DNA from: Puniceicoccales bacterium
Lineage (GTDB): Bacteria > Verrucomicrobiota > Verrucomicrobiia > Opitutales > JAIRLM01
Assembly (NCBI GenBank): GCA_031258995.1
Contig: JAIRMB010000026.1
Span: 1-11,808 of the forward strand
Length of the DNA: 11,808 bases
Direction of reading: 5' to 3'
Below the pieces are notes generated by a model. The model did not search any database and had not been told where the DNA came from. It saw nothing but the letters and a program-made list of their open reading frames with translations. Positions within the stretch are counted from its first letter, which is position 1; each line of letters opens with the position of its first letter. Shown here one piece after another: positions 1 through 8,014 of the stretch. Both the position numbers and the translations under genes were made by a program.

Positions 1-2
1 CC

Positions 3-3000
3 GGGACGAATTTGACGGCTTTCGGCCTTACTCACACGAAGGCGGATGTGCTACCCGAAATTTTCATCAACAGCGCTGCCGGAATTGCCGTCTTCGACGC
101 AGTTCTTGCCTACTCGCGCGATCACCCGCAGGGCCAGCCGGGCGCGCTAGCCCTGAACATTTATAAGGCATTCCTCCAAAAGGCTTTTTTTGAGGACGAC
201 CGATGGCAGGATAAATTGAGCGATAAGGAAATTGTTGCCGTATACAAAACTATCGATAGTGGGATTGATTTGACGGCTTTCGGCCTTACTCAGGCAAATG
301 GAGACGTGCTGGGCAGAACTAGCACCAAAACATTTATAAAACTCAATACTGCGCGGCAGCTGGACCGGCCGGCCAATGCGGCCGATAATTTTTCCGCTCG
401 CCTGGCGCTCCTGAAGGAGGCGTTTTTTCGAGACGATCGCATAGAGGAATTAAGTGCCGCTCAGGTCGTGGAAGTGCTGAACAGCACAAATAGCGATCCC
501 CACGCTTTCGACGAATTCGGCGCAGCCGTCCAAAAAATGAACGGGGATGTGCTGGCTCGCGTGGACGGCAGAGTTTTTGATCTGTTGAACGACGGCGGGG
601 CACTAGATGCGGTAGGCTCCGATCTCGAAGCCAATCCCAGATTGGCCATATTGCAGACGGCCTACTTTTCCCGAAAAAGTCCGGCGAAAAATCCGACAGA
701 AGAAAACGAACTGAAAAATGCGCGCTGCCGCAGGCTATCCGTTCCGCAAATCCGAGATGCGCTGCAGAGTCTCTACGACGGAGTCGATCTTAGGACGTTC
801 GGATTAGATAAAACTTTTGCTGATGCGCTAGAGGAGCTGTCGAAATATCATGCCTATCCTGAAGACGAATCTGTTCCGCTAGACCCAGATCAAAAGTGCT
901 TCTACGCGAAGTTGTTTGGCAAGGATGTGACGAGAAAAAATAATCATACGGAGATCGCGGTCCTTGCCCATGCGCTCTTCGGGAAGGATAATTTGCCCAT
1001 ATCGTCGTTGGATATGGTGGCCGTAGTTCACCATGCTGCCAATAGCGGTGGCGTGGCGTGGCGGAATGTCCCCGCGTTGGCAGGCATAACAGATGCAAGA
1101 TCCCTAGTTTCCTACGTCACAGACCCAGCTAGTCCCCGCCGCTTAGCCATTTTTCGCAGGATGTTCCCTACGTTGATGCCGGCTGGCACCACCACGAATG
1201 TTTTCACACTGCAAGAAGAGGACGTTCGGCTGGCCTTGTTGGAGGTTTCTCTCTTCACCGTCGACATAGAAGGGAAGCATGTTTACTACCCCGGCACCGC
1301 TGAGCGTGATAGGGTTCGCTATTGGAAAGCATTTATCGATGCATTGAACCTCTTTGCTGATGACGATCAGCCAAATGCCGGCCTGGGGGTGACGTTTCGA
1401 AGAGCCGATCTCCTAAACCTAATTCCGCAAGACGTAGTGTTGCAAATGTGGAGTGATGGTCAGTTGGGCGGTTCTGCAAAGAAAGATGCGGCGGATAGGA
1501 CGCTACGAAATGAAGTGCGGTTGCCATTTTTAGCGAGAATGCTCTACGACAGCGCTTGTCCTTTCGAAGTGCGCCAAGAATTGCCCGTGGACGACGTTAC
1601 CGAGATTCTTAGTGAAATCGGAAGCATGGCTGATGTGGATCAGCCGGATAACTACGGTACCGTGCGCAATGTTTCTGTGGCTATGAAGTTCCTCCTGGAG
1701 GGAACATTCGAGCCGCCCTTTGACCACGCTCGCCTCCTAGAATGGGCCTGTCAGGATGGGAACATCCTTCGCGATGCCATTTTGCACTACTATTTTGTCC
1801 ATGGCCATGGGCAGGTGTCCCTGGGTCCGGATCGAATTTTTTGCGTCATCGAGCGAGCTTACAGTGATTTAGTAGCAAAGAGAGGAGTTAGACTTGTCGA
1901 TCAGGTGAGTGCCTGTTCCGCGCCGCTAAGCGGAATGTTCCAGCTATTGACCGAGGAAGAGCGCGAAAATTTGGCAAAGTTCACCCAAGATATTCGCGAT
2001 AGGGACGGGACTGACGAGAATCGTAAGGCGGTTTGTGACGCAATTTTATTGGATTCGTTTTTGAATGGCGGGGATGAAACCGTGCGGGCGCTGTCCGGTT
2101 CATCCATTCTCCATGTTGCCCATTTGGTTGCATCCGGGAAAGGCACGCTGCAGAGTGGCGACGGAAAGGGAAAGCCTAGCTTTTCGCCGAACGATTTCGG
2201 CCAGACCGCCACGATGGAGGACGTAGTCGACCGGCTTCTCGAGAAAGGAAAAGATAAAGGACTTAAATTCGAAGCGGGGTTGCGCGCTTTCCTGAGGACG
2301 CTGTACACTTCCCGAAATGAAAATGAGGGTCGTATTGTCCTATTTGGAAACGGATCGGATTCCACGAATGTGAAATTGCTCCGGTCTCTGGCGCCGAAAT
2401 GGGACGAGTCTGTCAGCCTCATGGCCGCCGAGAAGAGGCAGCCGGGCGGCGGGGCCGCTCGCCAGGTGCCTGCCTCAACAAAACCGCGACGGTTTACCGT
2501 GAAGGATGTTCCCCATGCCACCCTGCTTTTTCGGCTGGTGGACGCCCTGGTGCAGTCATCTCCGCCGTCTCAATCGAAACCCAAGGGGGAGGCGCCGGCA
2601 GATCCGGTCAGCGATCTGGTAAAATTTGTGAATGCGCCGGATTACAAAGGCGCGAGCTCGGCTACCGTTTGTTTCGCCATGCAGGGCGTACGCACTTTGC
2701 AGAAGGTTACGTGGGAGAGTGTTACTGATCCGGCCACGGCTCTAGATCGCCTGGTCGCTCAGGCCCTGTCGAATGTCAGTCAAAATAAAAGTATTGCTCT
2801 TCAGCGCTTTGTGAGTTTTCTCGTTCTAATTTTTTTCGGTTTCTTTTTTCGAAAAACACGCGAAGTCGCCTGGGTGCTCTTCTGTGTCTTGGATGGCAGT
2901 GCACGGGCCGCTTCCGTCCAAATGTTCTTGTCCGCCCTCTACGTCGATCGGGTGCAAAAACCATCCGAGGCAACCGGCCAAGTCGTCCCGTCAGGGAAAA

Positions 3001-3005
3001 TTTGA
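3..3005 (+). CDS. Large repeat-built helical protein, unknown function, 5' end outside window
   Basis: I do not recognise this protein. The frame is open to the left edge and stops at TGA 3003-3005, leaving about 1,000 residues. A TTG at 12 could be read as a start, but it is a leucine codon inside a repeat, so the gene almost certainly begins upstream. Numbering from that TTG, the first ~350 residues are units of about 80-95 residues. Each opens with a motif like LTAFGLT..NGDVL (near 1, 87, 166, 259), then a linker, then a helix like RLALLKEAFFRDD (near 129, 209, 314, 376), then LS..QVVEVL. Weaker copies of the helix pair recur near 500, 554 and 670. Residues 800-870 are rich in Pro, Lys, Ser and Gly and look like a flexible linker. 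Residues 930-975 are strongly hydrophobic around an RKTR turn, suggesting a membrane-inserting tail. No enzyme motif or signal peptide is visible. A surface, scaffold or effector role is possible but is inference only. No terminator is visible before the next gene, 77 bases downstream. Confidence 0.8.
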   Translation, partial: GTNLTAFGLTHTKADVLPEIFINSAAGIAVFDAVLAYSRDHPQGQPGALALNIYKAFLQKAFFEDDRWQDKLSDKEIVAVYKTIDSGIDLTAFGLTQANGDVLGRTSTKTFIKLNTARQLDRPANAADNFSARLALLKEAFFRDDRIEELSAAQVVEVLNSTNSDPHAFDEFGAAVQKMNGDVLARVDGRVFDLLNDGGALDAVGSDLEANPRLAILQTAYFSRKSPAKNPTEENELKNARCRRLSVPQIRDALQSLYDGVDLRTFGLDKTFADALEELSKYHAYPEDESVPLDPDQKCFYAKLFGKDVTRKNNHTEIAVLAHALFGKDNLPISSLDMVAVVHHAANSGGVAWRNVPALAGITDARSLVSYVTDPASPRRLAIFRRMFPTLMPAGTTTNVFTLQEEDVRLALLEVSLFTVDIEGKHVYYPGTAERDRVRYWKAFIDALNLFADDDQPNAGLGVTFRRADLLNLIPQDVVLQMWSDGQLGGSAKKDAADRTLRNEVRLPFLARMLYDSACPFEVRQELPVDDVTEILSEIGSMADVDQPDNYGTVRNVSVAMKFLLEGTFEPPFDHARLLEWACQDGNILRDAILHYYFVHGHGQVSLGPDRIFCVIERAYSDLVAKRGVRLVDQVSACSAPLSGMFQLLTEEERENLAKFTQDIRDRDGTDENRKAVCDAILLDSFLNGGDETVRALSGSSILHVAHLVASGKGTLQSGDGKGKPSFSPNDFGQTATMEDVVDRLLEKGKDKGLKFEAGLRAFLRTLYTSRNENEGRIVLFGNGSDSTNVKLLRSLAPKWDESVSLMAAEKRQPGGGAARQVPASTKPRRFTVKDVPHATLLFRLVDALVQSSPPSQSKPKGEAPADPVSDLVKFVNAPDYKGASSATVCFAMQGVRTLQKVTWESVTDPATALDRLVAQALSNVSQNKSIALQRFVSFLVLIFFGFFFRKTREVAWVLFCVLDGSARAASVQMFLSALYVDRVQKPSEATGQVVPSGKI
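10..292 (+). repeat. 25-base perfect direct repeat (10-34 and 268-292) inside the repeat protein gene
   Basis: Bases 10-34 and 268-292 are identical over 25 bases, 258 bases apart, which is exactly 86 codons. They encode the shared segment LTAFGLT that opens two adjacent protein repeats. The flanking sequence has diverged in both directions. This fits tandem duplication of one protein repeat unit followed by divergence, with the opening motif kept by selection or by gene conversion. Confidence 0.85.
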
Positions 3006-3082
3006 GCGATTCGCTTGTTCGCTGGCAAAAGTTGGGAAATTGACGTTGCCTGGCCCGGTTGTCTGTACAGCCATCGGCTTCC

Positions 3083-4405
3083 GTGGACCTGTTCATTAAT
3101 CCGGTTTTTGGCGGAGTGGCAGCCATGCTGCTCTTTTCTCTTCTGCGCGTGCACGTAACCATTGCGCTACTGCTGGGATCCCTCTACGCCGGCCTGCTGG
3201 GTGGAATGGCATTGCCGGAAATTTTCTCCAGCTTTCAGGGCGGGCTAGCCCCCGGCGCCGCCATAGCTGTCAATTACGCCCTCCTCGGCGCCTTCGTTTG
3301 CAGCCTCGCCGACGCGGGGCTGGTCGAATGGGTCCTGCGGCATCTATTGCCGATCGACCCTGAAAAAAATTTTTCCCGCTGGCGGATCCTGCTGCCGCTA
3401 ACGGCCATTGCTTTACTTTGCAAGAATTTAGTTCCCGTTCACATTGCGTTTATTCCCGTTCTCATTCCGCCGCTCTTGGCGCCGATGGCGCGGCTGGGGC
3501 TGGACCGACGAGCGGTGTCTTGCGGACTGTCCTGCGGACTAGTCACTGCCTATGTAGCGTTTCCCATCGGATTTGGACACATCTTTCTCTGCGATATTTT
3601 AGTAAAAAATCTTCGGACCAACGGCCTTGCCATTTCCACGGCTGGCGCCTACGGAGCCGTCGCCATTCCTATCGCCTGCGTCGTCGTTGGCTTGGTTACC
3701 GCTTTTCTTATTTCATACGGCCGCAAGCGAACCTACGACCGGGCGCCCATTCGGGCCCTCGCTCTCCCAGAACAGCCGAAGCTTTCCCGCCGCCGATTGA
3801 CCGGCGCAGCCCTTTCCCTAATCGTCGTTCTTGCAGTTCAGCTTCTTACGGGCAATAACATGCTGGCCGGCATCGTGGCAGGCATTCTTACCCTATGGAT
3901 CACCGGCACGGTAAGACGTAATCGCATGGATATGCTGTCCCGGGAGGGGATTCGCATGATGGCCCCCATCGCGACCATTATGATCATCGCCAACGGCTTT
4001 TCTGCCGTACTGCGAGCGACGGGTGGTGTGACCAGTTTGAGCACCATTTTAGCCGCGGCCGTGGGCGGCAGCCGGCCATTGGCAGCTTTTCTCATGCTCG
4101 CCGTCGGAACGTTCACCGCGGTGGGGATCGGCTCCTCCTTCGCCACCATTCCGATCGTAGCTGCCGTATATGTGCCTCTTTGCACTTCTCTGGGTTTTTC
4201 TCCCACCGCCACCGCCGCCATCGTCGCCTTCTCTGCCGTGCCCGGCGACCCCGCCTCGCCTGTATCCGACTCGAATAACGCCATCAGCTCTGGGCTTTCC
4301 GCGGACGGCCAATTTGACCATTTGCGGGACTGTGTCTTGCCATCCATACTCCACTGCGCGTTGCCATACTTTGCCGGCGGTTGGATTGCCTCCATGGTGC
4401 TGTGA
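3083..4405 (+). CDS. YuiF-type Na+/H+ antiporter superfamily transporter
   Basis: This is an inner-membrane secondary transporter of the YuiF branch of the NhaC/Na+:H+ antiporter superfamily. Members are annotated as Na+/H+ antiporters or as cation-coupled amino-acid permeases, so the substrate is uncertain. Seen in sequence: about ten or more hydrophobic segments along its whole length; an early SLLRVHVTIALLLGS segment followed by LLGGMALPEIFSSFQGGL; a NYALLGAF helix; and a C-terminal signature PGDPASPVSDSN...SGLSADGQFDHL followed by GGWIASMVL, which is diagnostic for the family. Length is about 440 residues, normal for it. The start is uncertain. GTG 3083 keeps the conserved NPV at the head of helix 1 but has no Shine-Dalgarno. 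TTG 3059 is also in frame. ATG 3125 has GGAG eight bases upstream but cuts into helix 1. A weak TTGACG at 3040 could belong to its own promoter. The stop lies 7 bases from that of the convergent permease. Confidence 0.88.
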   Translation: MDLFINPVFGGVAAMLLFSLLRVHVTIALLLGSLYAGLLGGMALPEIFSSFQGGLAPGAAIAVNYALLGAFVCSLADAGLVEWVLRHLLPIDPEKNFSRWRILLPLTAIALLCKNLVPVHIAFIPVLIPPLLAPMARLGLDRRAVSCGLSCGLVTAYVAFPIGFGHIFLCDILVKNLRTNGLAISTAGAYGAVAIPIACVVVGLVTAFLISYGRKRTYDRAPIRALALPEQPKLSRRRLTGAALSLIVVLAVQLLTGNNMLAGIVAGILTLWITGTVRRNRMDMLSREGIRMMAPIATIMIIANGFSAVLRATGGVTSLSTILAAAVGGSRPLAAFLMLAVGTFTAVGIGSSFATIPIVAAVYVPLCTSLGFSPTATAAIVAFSAVPGDPASPVSDSNNAISSGLSADGQFDHLRDCVLPSILHCALPYFAGGWIASMVL

Positions 4406-4412
4406 AGGATCC

Positions 4413-5339
4413 CTAGCCACTGCCAGAGCGGGGACCGATGGCCGCTAGTAGCGTATCAGCAAAAAAGTTGCAAATTAAGATGAGAAGAGAATAGAGCAGC
4501 ACGATGCCCGTCACCACCCCGTAGTCCCTGTTGCCGATGGACTCAATGAAAAGTCGGCCGAGACCGGGAATGTGGAAAATATTTTCCACGGCGAAAGTCC
4601 CGCTCAGAAGGGCGGCGCAAATGGGCCCGACGTAGGCAATGATTGGCCCGATACCGTTGCGAAAGACGTGTTTCCAAAATATGGCTCCTTCGGAGAGACC
4701 CTTAGCCCGAGCCGTTCGCACGTAGGGCCGGGCAAATTCGCAGGCCAGGGAGCGGCGGGTCAGGCGGGCCAAAAACGCGGCCTGAATAAGTCCTAATGTA
4801 ATAGTAGGGAGTACTTTACAACGCCATCCGCTCCAACCCATGACCCGCAACCAATGGAGCCGGAGGGAAAAAATTTGGCACAGCAAAGGACCAAGCGCGA
4901 AACTGGGAATGCAGATCAGGACCGTGGCAGCTGACATACTTGTACGACAAAAGAATTTATCCGGATAAAAGGCAGCCCAACAGCCCCAGGGAACGCCTAG
5001 CAGGATGGCCAATAAAAACGCATAGGCGCCCAATTCAAAACTGGCTCGAGCCTTATCCGCCAACAGTTCGTTGACGGACCAGCCCAGTTGGCGGAAAGAA
5101 GGTCCCAAGTCGCCCCGGACGGTCCGGCCAACGTAGCGAAAATAGCTGCGCAAAAACGATTTGTCGGTGCCGTAGTGGGCTTGCAGGGCGGCAGTCGCTT
5201 CCGGAGGCAATTCCCGCTCTCCGTCGAATGGTCCGCCAGGCACAGCCCGCAAAAGCGCGAAAACGGAGGTTAGAACGCATAGAAGCAAGACGGTCGATCG
5301 CAATAGTCGTTGAAAAAATCTTCCCCAAAAGGCAACCAC
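4413..5339 (-). CDS. ABC transporter permease, OppB/DppB type (peptide/oligopeptide/nickel family)
   Basis: One of the two membrane subunits of a peptide-type ABC importer (BPD_transp_1 family). It would pair with an OppC-type permease, two ATPases and a binding protein. The 308-residue product has six hydrophobic segments, near residues 15-32, 103-124, 137-159, 176-194, 227-249 and 274-296. It has the family's N-terminal shape (helix 1, then PGGPFDGE and a soluble stretch ending RGDLGPSF). Its ATPase-contact EAA loop reads YVRTARAKGLS at about 206-216, followed by VENIFHIPGLGRLF. I chose GTG 5339 because GGGAG lies six bases upstream and the length then matches OppB. The frame extends to an ATG at 5477, but those 46 extra residues lack family similarity and run across the gyrase terminator. 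The C-terminus ends IGPRSGSG, where relatives usually have a DPR motif. No other subunit of the transporter is adjacent: upstream is gyrA, and downstream is the convergent antiporter. Confidence 0.88.
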   Translation of the reverse strand: MVAFWGRFFQRLLRSTVLLLCVLTSVFALLRAVPGGPFDGERELPPEATAALQAHYGTDKSFLRSYFRYVGRTVRGDLGPSFRQLGWSVNELLADKARASFELGAYAFLLAILLGVPWGCWAAFYPDKFFCRTSMSAATVLICIPSFALGPLLCQIFSLRLHWLRVMGWSGWRCKVLPTITLGLIQAAFLARLTRRSLACEFARPYVRTARAKGLSEGAIFWKHVFRNGIGPIIAYVGPICAALLSGTFAVENIFHIPGLGRLFIESIGNRDYGVVTGIVLLYSLLILICNFFADTLLAAIGPRSGSG

Positions 5340-5418
5340 CGCTCGCTCCCTATCGAGTCGCGTCCCGCCGGTCAAGGGTTGGTCGCCAATGGCAGTAGTT
5401 TCTAAATCTGCAGCTGCT

Positions 5419-5448
5419 AAAAAAAATCGACGACCGAACCCCTCGCCG
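5419..5448 (-). terminator. Rho-independent terminator of the gyrBA operon
   Basis: On the minus strand the sequence reads CGGCGA, a nine-base loop, TCGTCG, one A, then eight T. The stem is 6 bp with one G-U pair, and the T tract covers 5419-5426. It starts 63 bases past the gyrA stop codon. It lies inside the frame-open extension upstream of the permease, which supports the permease starting downstream at 5339. Confidence 0.75.
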
Positions 5449-5511
5449 TACGCATAGCGCCTCAATGCACAGAGCAATGTGAAAATTTACCCGGAACCGG
5501 GCGGCCTTCGT

Positions 5512-8004
5512 TCACTCTTCCGTCTCCAAGACGGGGCTGATGCCCACCAGCGCATCGCCGGGTGCCAAGTTGATAAGCCGCACGCCTTGGGTGGTTCGTC
5601 CGATAATGCGGATGTCGGAGACCCTAGTTCTGACGGCCTGGCCCTGACGGGTGAGCAGCATGATCTCGTCTTCCTCGCGGACGCTCAGAGCGGCACAGAT
5701 GGGAGCCTTGGTGCGCATGGCGATGACCCCAACTCCTGCCCGCCGCTGAAGCCGATAGTCGCTGAAGTGAGAGCGCTTTCCGATGCCGTTTTCCGTGGCC
5801 AGCAGGAGGGAGGCGGAATCGTCCACGACGGTAAGCAGCTGCACCTCGTCGCCGGGACGGAGCGTCACCCCCCGCACACCGCGGGTGGCTCGGCCCTGGA
5901 TCCGCAGGTCCGATTCGGGAAATTTCACCGACATGGCCAATTTTGTCACGATCATGAGTTCGTTGGAACCGGATGTCAGGTGGGCGTCGATGAGCCGGTC
6001 CCCCTCGTCCACTTTGATGCCAATAATGCCGCCCTTGCGGTAGTTAGCGTAGTCACGGAGGGCCGTCTTTTTGATCACCCCCAGCCGTGTGCACACGACT
6101 AAATTTTTGTCGGAGTCAAAGGTTTGTGCACAGAGCATGGCGGCAACCCGCTCTCCCTCCTGCAGCTGTAACACATTCACCAGAGAGCGGCCCTTGGCCG
6201 TCCGCGCTGCCTCCGGGATCTCGTAGACCTTTTGCACATAGACCCGCCCGTTCTCCATGGCGAAAAGAATGTGGTCATGGGTGGAAGCGGAAAAGAGGTG
6301 CTCTATCGAATCCGATTCCCGCTGGCCGGCGCCGATGACCCCCTTCCCGCCCCGCCGTTGCGTACTATAGACACCTGCGGCCGTACGCTTAATAAACCCT
6401 TCCTTTGTGACCGTGATGACGCAGCACTCGTTGGGGATCACGTCCTCGATGCGGAATTCGCCATCTGCCGGTACGATGCGGGTTTTTCGCTCGTCCCCGT
6501 AGCTATCCCGCAATTCTTCCAATTCTTTGCGAATGAGTCCCATCAGCACGGAACCGTCGGCCAAGATGTCCCCGTAGTTGGCGATGTGGCGCTGGAGTTC
6601 TTCATATTCGCCGTCAATTTTAGTCCGCTCCAGTGCGGTGAGTTGGTAGAGGCGCATCTCCAAGATGGCGTCGACCTGGACCCCGTCGAGCGGATAGCGG
6701 CGCAGAATTTCCCGCTTTGCCTGCTCACGGCCATCCGCCGCCCGAATTGTGCGTACAAAATCGTCCAAGTTTTCCAAGGCAATGCGAAAGCCTTCTAGCA
6801 AATGGGCCCTGGCGGCCGCCTTCCGGAAACGAAATTGGGTGCGGCGGGTGACCACGTCCCGCCGGTGCTCGAGAAATAATTCGAGCATTTCTTTGAGGGA
6901 CATTTGTTTAGGCCGCTTTCCATCCAGGGCCAAAAGGATCACGCCGAAGGAACTTTCTAGGGGCGTATGCAGAAAAAGCTTATTCATCACCACCCGCGGC
7001 GACTCGCCCCGCTTCAACTCTAGCACAATGCGGGTATTCTCGTCCGATTCGTCCCGAATTTCAGAAATTTCGTCGATGGATTTGTCCGTAACCAGCTCGG
7101 CGATTTTTTCCACCAGACTGGCCCGATTGACGGCGTAGGGCAGCTCCGTGATAAGGATCCGCTCCCGGCCATTTTTCATTTCGTCACAGACGACCTTTCC
7201 GCGCACTTTTAAAATGCCACGACCCGTGCACAAGTAGCGGCGAATGCCCTCGTAGCCGACCACCTCCCCGCCGGTGGGAAAATCCGGCCCCCGCACGATT
7301 TTCGCCAGCTCTTCGTAGTCCAGGTGGGGATTGTCGATGAGGGCCAGCGCGGCACCGATGATTTCTCTGCAATTGTGCGGCGGGATGTTGGTGGCCATAC
7401 CGACGGCGATGCCGGTGGAGCCGTTCAGGAGCAAATTGGGCAAAGCGCAGGGCAGTACGGCCGGCTCGTAGGTGCTTTCCTTGTAATTGGGCACGAAGTT
7501 TACCGTGTCTTCGTCCAGATCCCGCAAAATTTCCTCAGAAACTTTTTCCAACTTGCACTCCGTGTAGCGGTAGGCCGCCGCCGGATCGCCATCCACGGAG
7601 CCGAAATTTCCCTGCGGCCGAATGAGCGGGTAGCGCATGACCCAGGACTGGGCAAGTCGCACGAGGGCGTCGTAAACGGAGGAATCGCCGTGCGGGTGAT
7701 AATTTTTAAGCACTTCACCGATGACGCCCGCACACTTGTCGAAGGGCCTATTGGGGAGCAGTCCTTCCCGCAGCATAGCGTAAAGAATCCTCCGTTGCAC
7801 CGGCTTGAGCCCGTCTCGCACATCCGGCAGAGCCCGGCTCACAATCACCGACATGGAGTAATCCAGGTAGGCGGTCCGCATCACCTGCACGATGCTGGCA
7901 TCAATGAAGCGTTCCGTCGCGTGGCCCCCTTCGGCTCCGATCATTTCCGCGGCTGACGGCTCTCCTTCGGCCACGCCTTCCCCGCTCTCTCTATCGCTTA
8001 CCAT
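5512..8004 (-). CDS. gyrA: DNA gyrase subunit A
   Basis: This is the breakage-reunion subunit of DNA gyrase, which with GyrB introduces negative supercoils using ATP. At 830 residues it is somewhat shorter than the E. coli protein. After a poorly conserved acidic leader of about 30 residues come SMSVIVSRALPDVRDGLKP (50-68) and HPHGDSSVYDALVRLAQS (103-120). The catalytic tyrosine is Tyr147 in AYRYTE. The C-terminal DNA-wrapping domain begins after about 520 and contains the complete GyrA box QRRGGKG at 549-555, which marks this as gyrase and not ParC. At the quinolone-determining positions matching E. coli 83 and 87 it has Ser108 and Asp112, the susceptible-type residues. The tail is short (ending ETEE), without a long acidic extension. 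It lies 10 bases after gyrB with only a weak Shine-Dalgarno (CGGA), so translation is probably coupled. ATG 8004 gives the full frame; Met21 is an alternative start that would trim the leader. Confidence 0.98.
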   Translation of the reverse strand: MVSDRESGEGVAEGEPSAAEMIGAEGGHATERFIDASIVQVMRTAYLDYSMSVIVSRALPDVRDGLKPVQRRILYAMLREGLLPNRPFDKCAGVIGEVLKNYHPHGDSSVYDALVRLAQSWVMRYPLIRPQGNFGSVDGDPAAAYRYTECKLEKVSEEILRDLDEDTVNFVPNYKESTYEPAVLPCALPNLLLNGSTGIAVGMATNIPPHNCREIIGAALALIDNPHLDYEELAKIVRGPDFPTGGEVVGYEGIRRYLCTGRGILKVRGKVVCDEMKNGRERILITELPYAVNRASLVEKIAELVTDKSIDEISEIRDESDENTRIVLELKRGESPRVVMNKLFLHTPLESSFGVILLALDGKRPKQMSLKEMLELFLEHRRDVVTRRTQFRFRKAAARAHLLEGFRIALENLDDFVRTIRAADGREQAKREILRRYPLDGVQVDAILEMRLYQLTALERTKIDGEYEELQRHIANYGDILADGSVLMGLIRKELEELRDSYGDERKTRIVPADGEFRIEDVIPNECCVITVTKEGFIKRTAAGVYSTQRRGGKGVIGAGQRESDSIEHLFSASTHDHILFAMENGRVYVQKVYEIPEAARTAKGRSLVNVLQLQEGERVAAMLCAQTFDSDKNLVVCTRLGVIKKTALRDYANYRKGGIIGIKVDEGDRLIDAHLTSGSNELMIVTKLAMSVKFPESDLRIQGRATRGVRGVTLRPGDEVQLLTVVDDSASLLLATENGIGKRSHFSDYRLQRRAGVGVIAMRTKAPICAALSVREEDEIMLLTRQGQAVRTRVSDIRIIGRTTQGVRLINLAPGDALVGISPVLETEE

Positions 8005-8014
8005 TTTATTCCGT

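Noticed and set aside
12..14. TTG as the start codon of the large left-hand gene
   Set aside because: The codon is the leucine of a repeated motif, the DNA match to the next repeat begins two bases before it, and the frame is open to the window edge.
1901..2521. 206-residue minus-strand frame inside the large gene
   Set aside because: It lies antisense to a well-patterned coding frame, is Ser/Pro/Phe-rich without domain features, and has no operon context.
2776..3162. 128-residue minus-strand frame at the end of the large gene
   Set aside because: Arg/Lys-rich composition typical of a shadow frame; it overlaps two plus-strand genes.
5482..5501. CCCGG/CCGGG hairpin followed by TAAATTTT on the minus strand after gyrA
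   Set aside because: The usable stem is only about 4 bp with a poor T tract; the hairpin plus T8 at 5419-5448 is a much better terminator.
5479..7956. Several plus-strand frames across gyrA (for example 7324-7956, 6232-6798)
   Set aside because: They are antisense to an unmistakable gyrA and arise from its GC-rich codon pattern.
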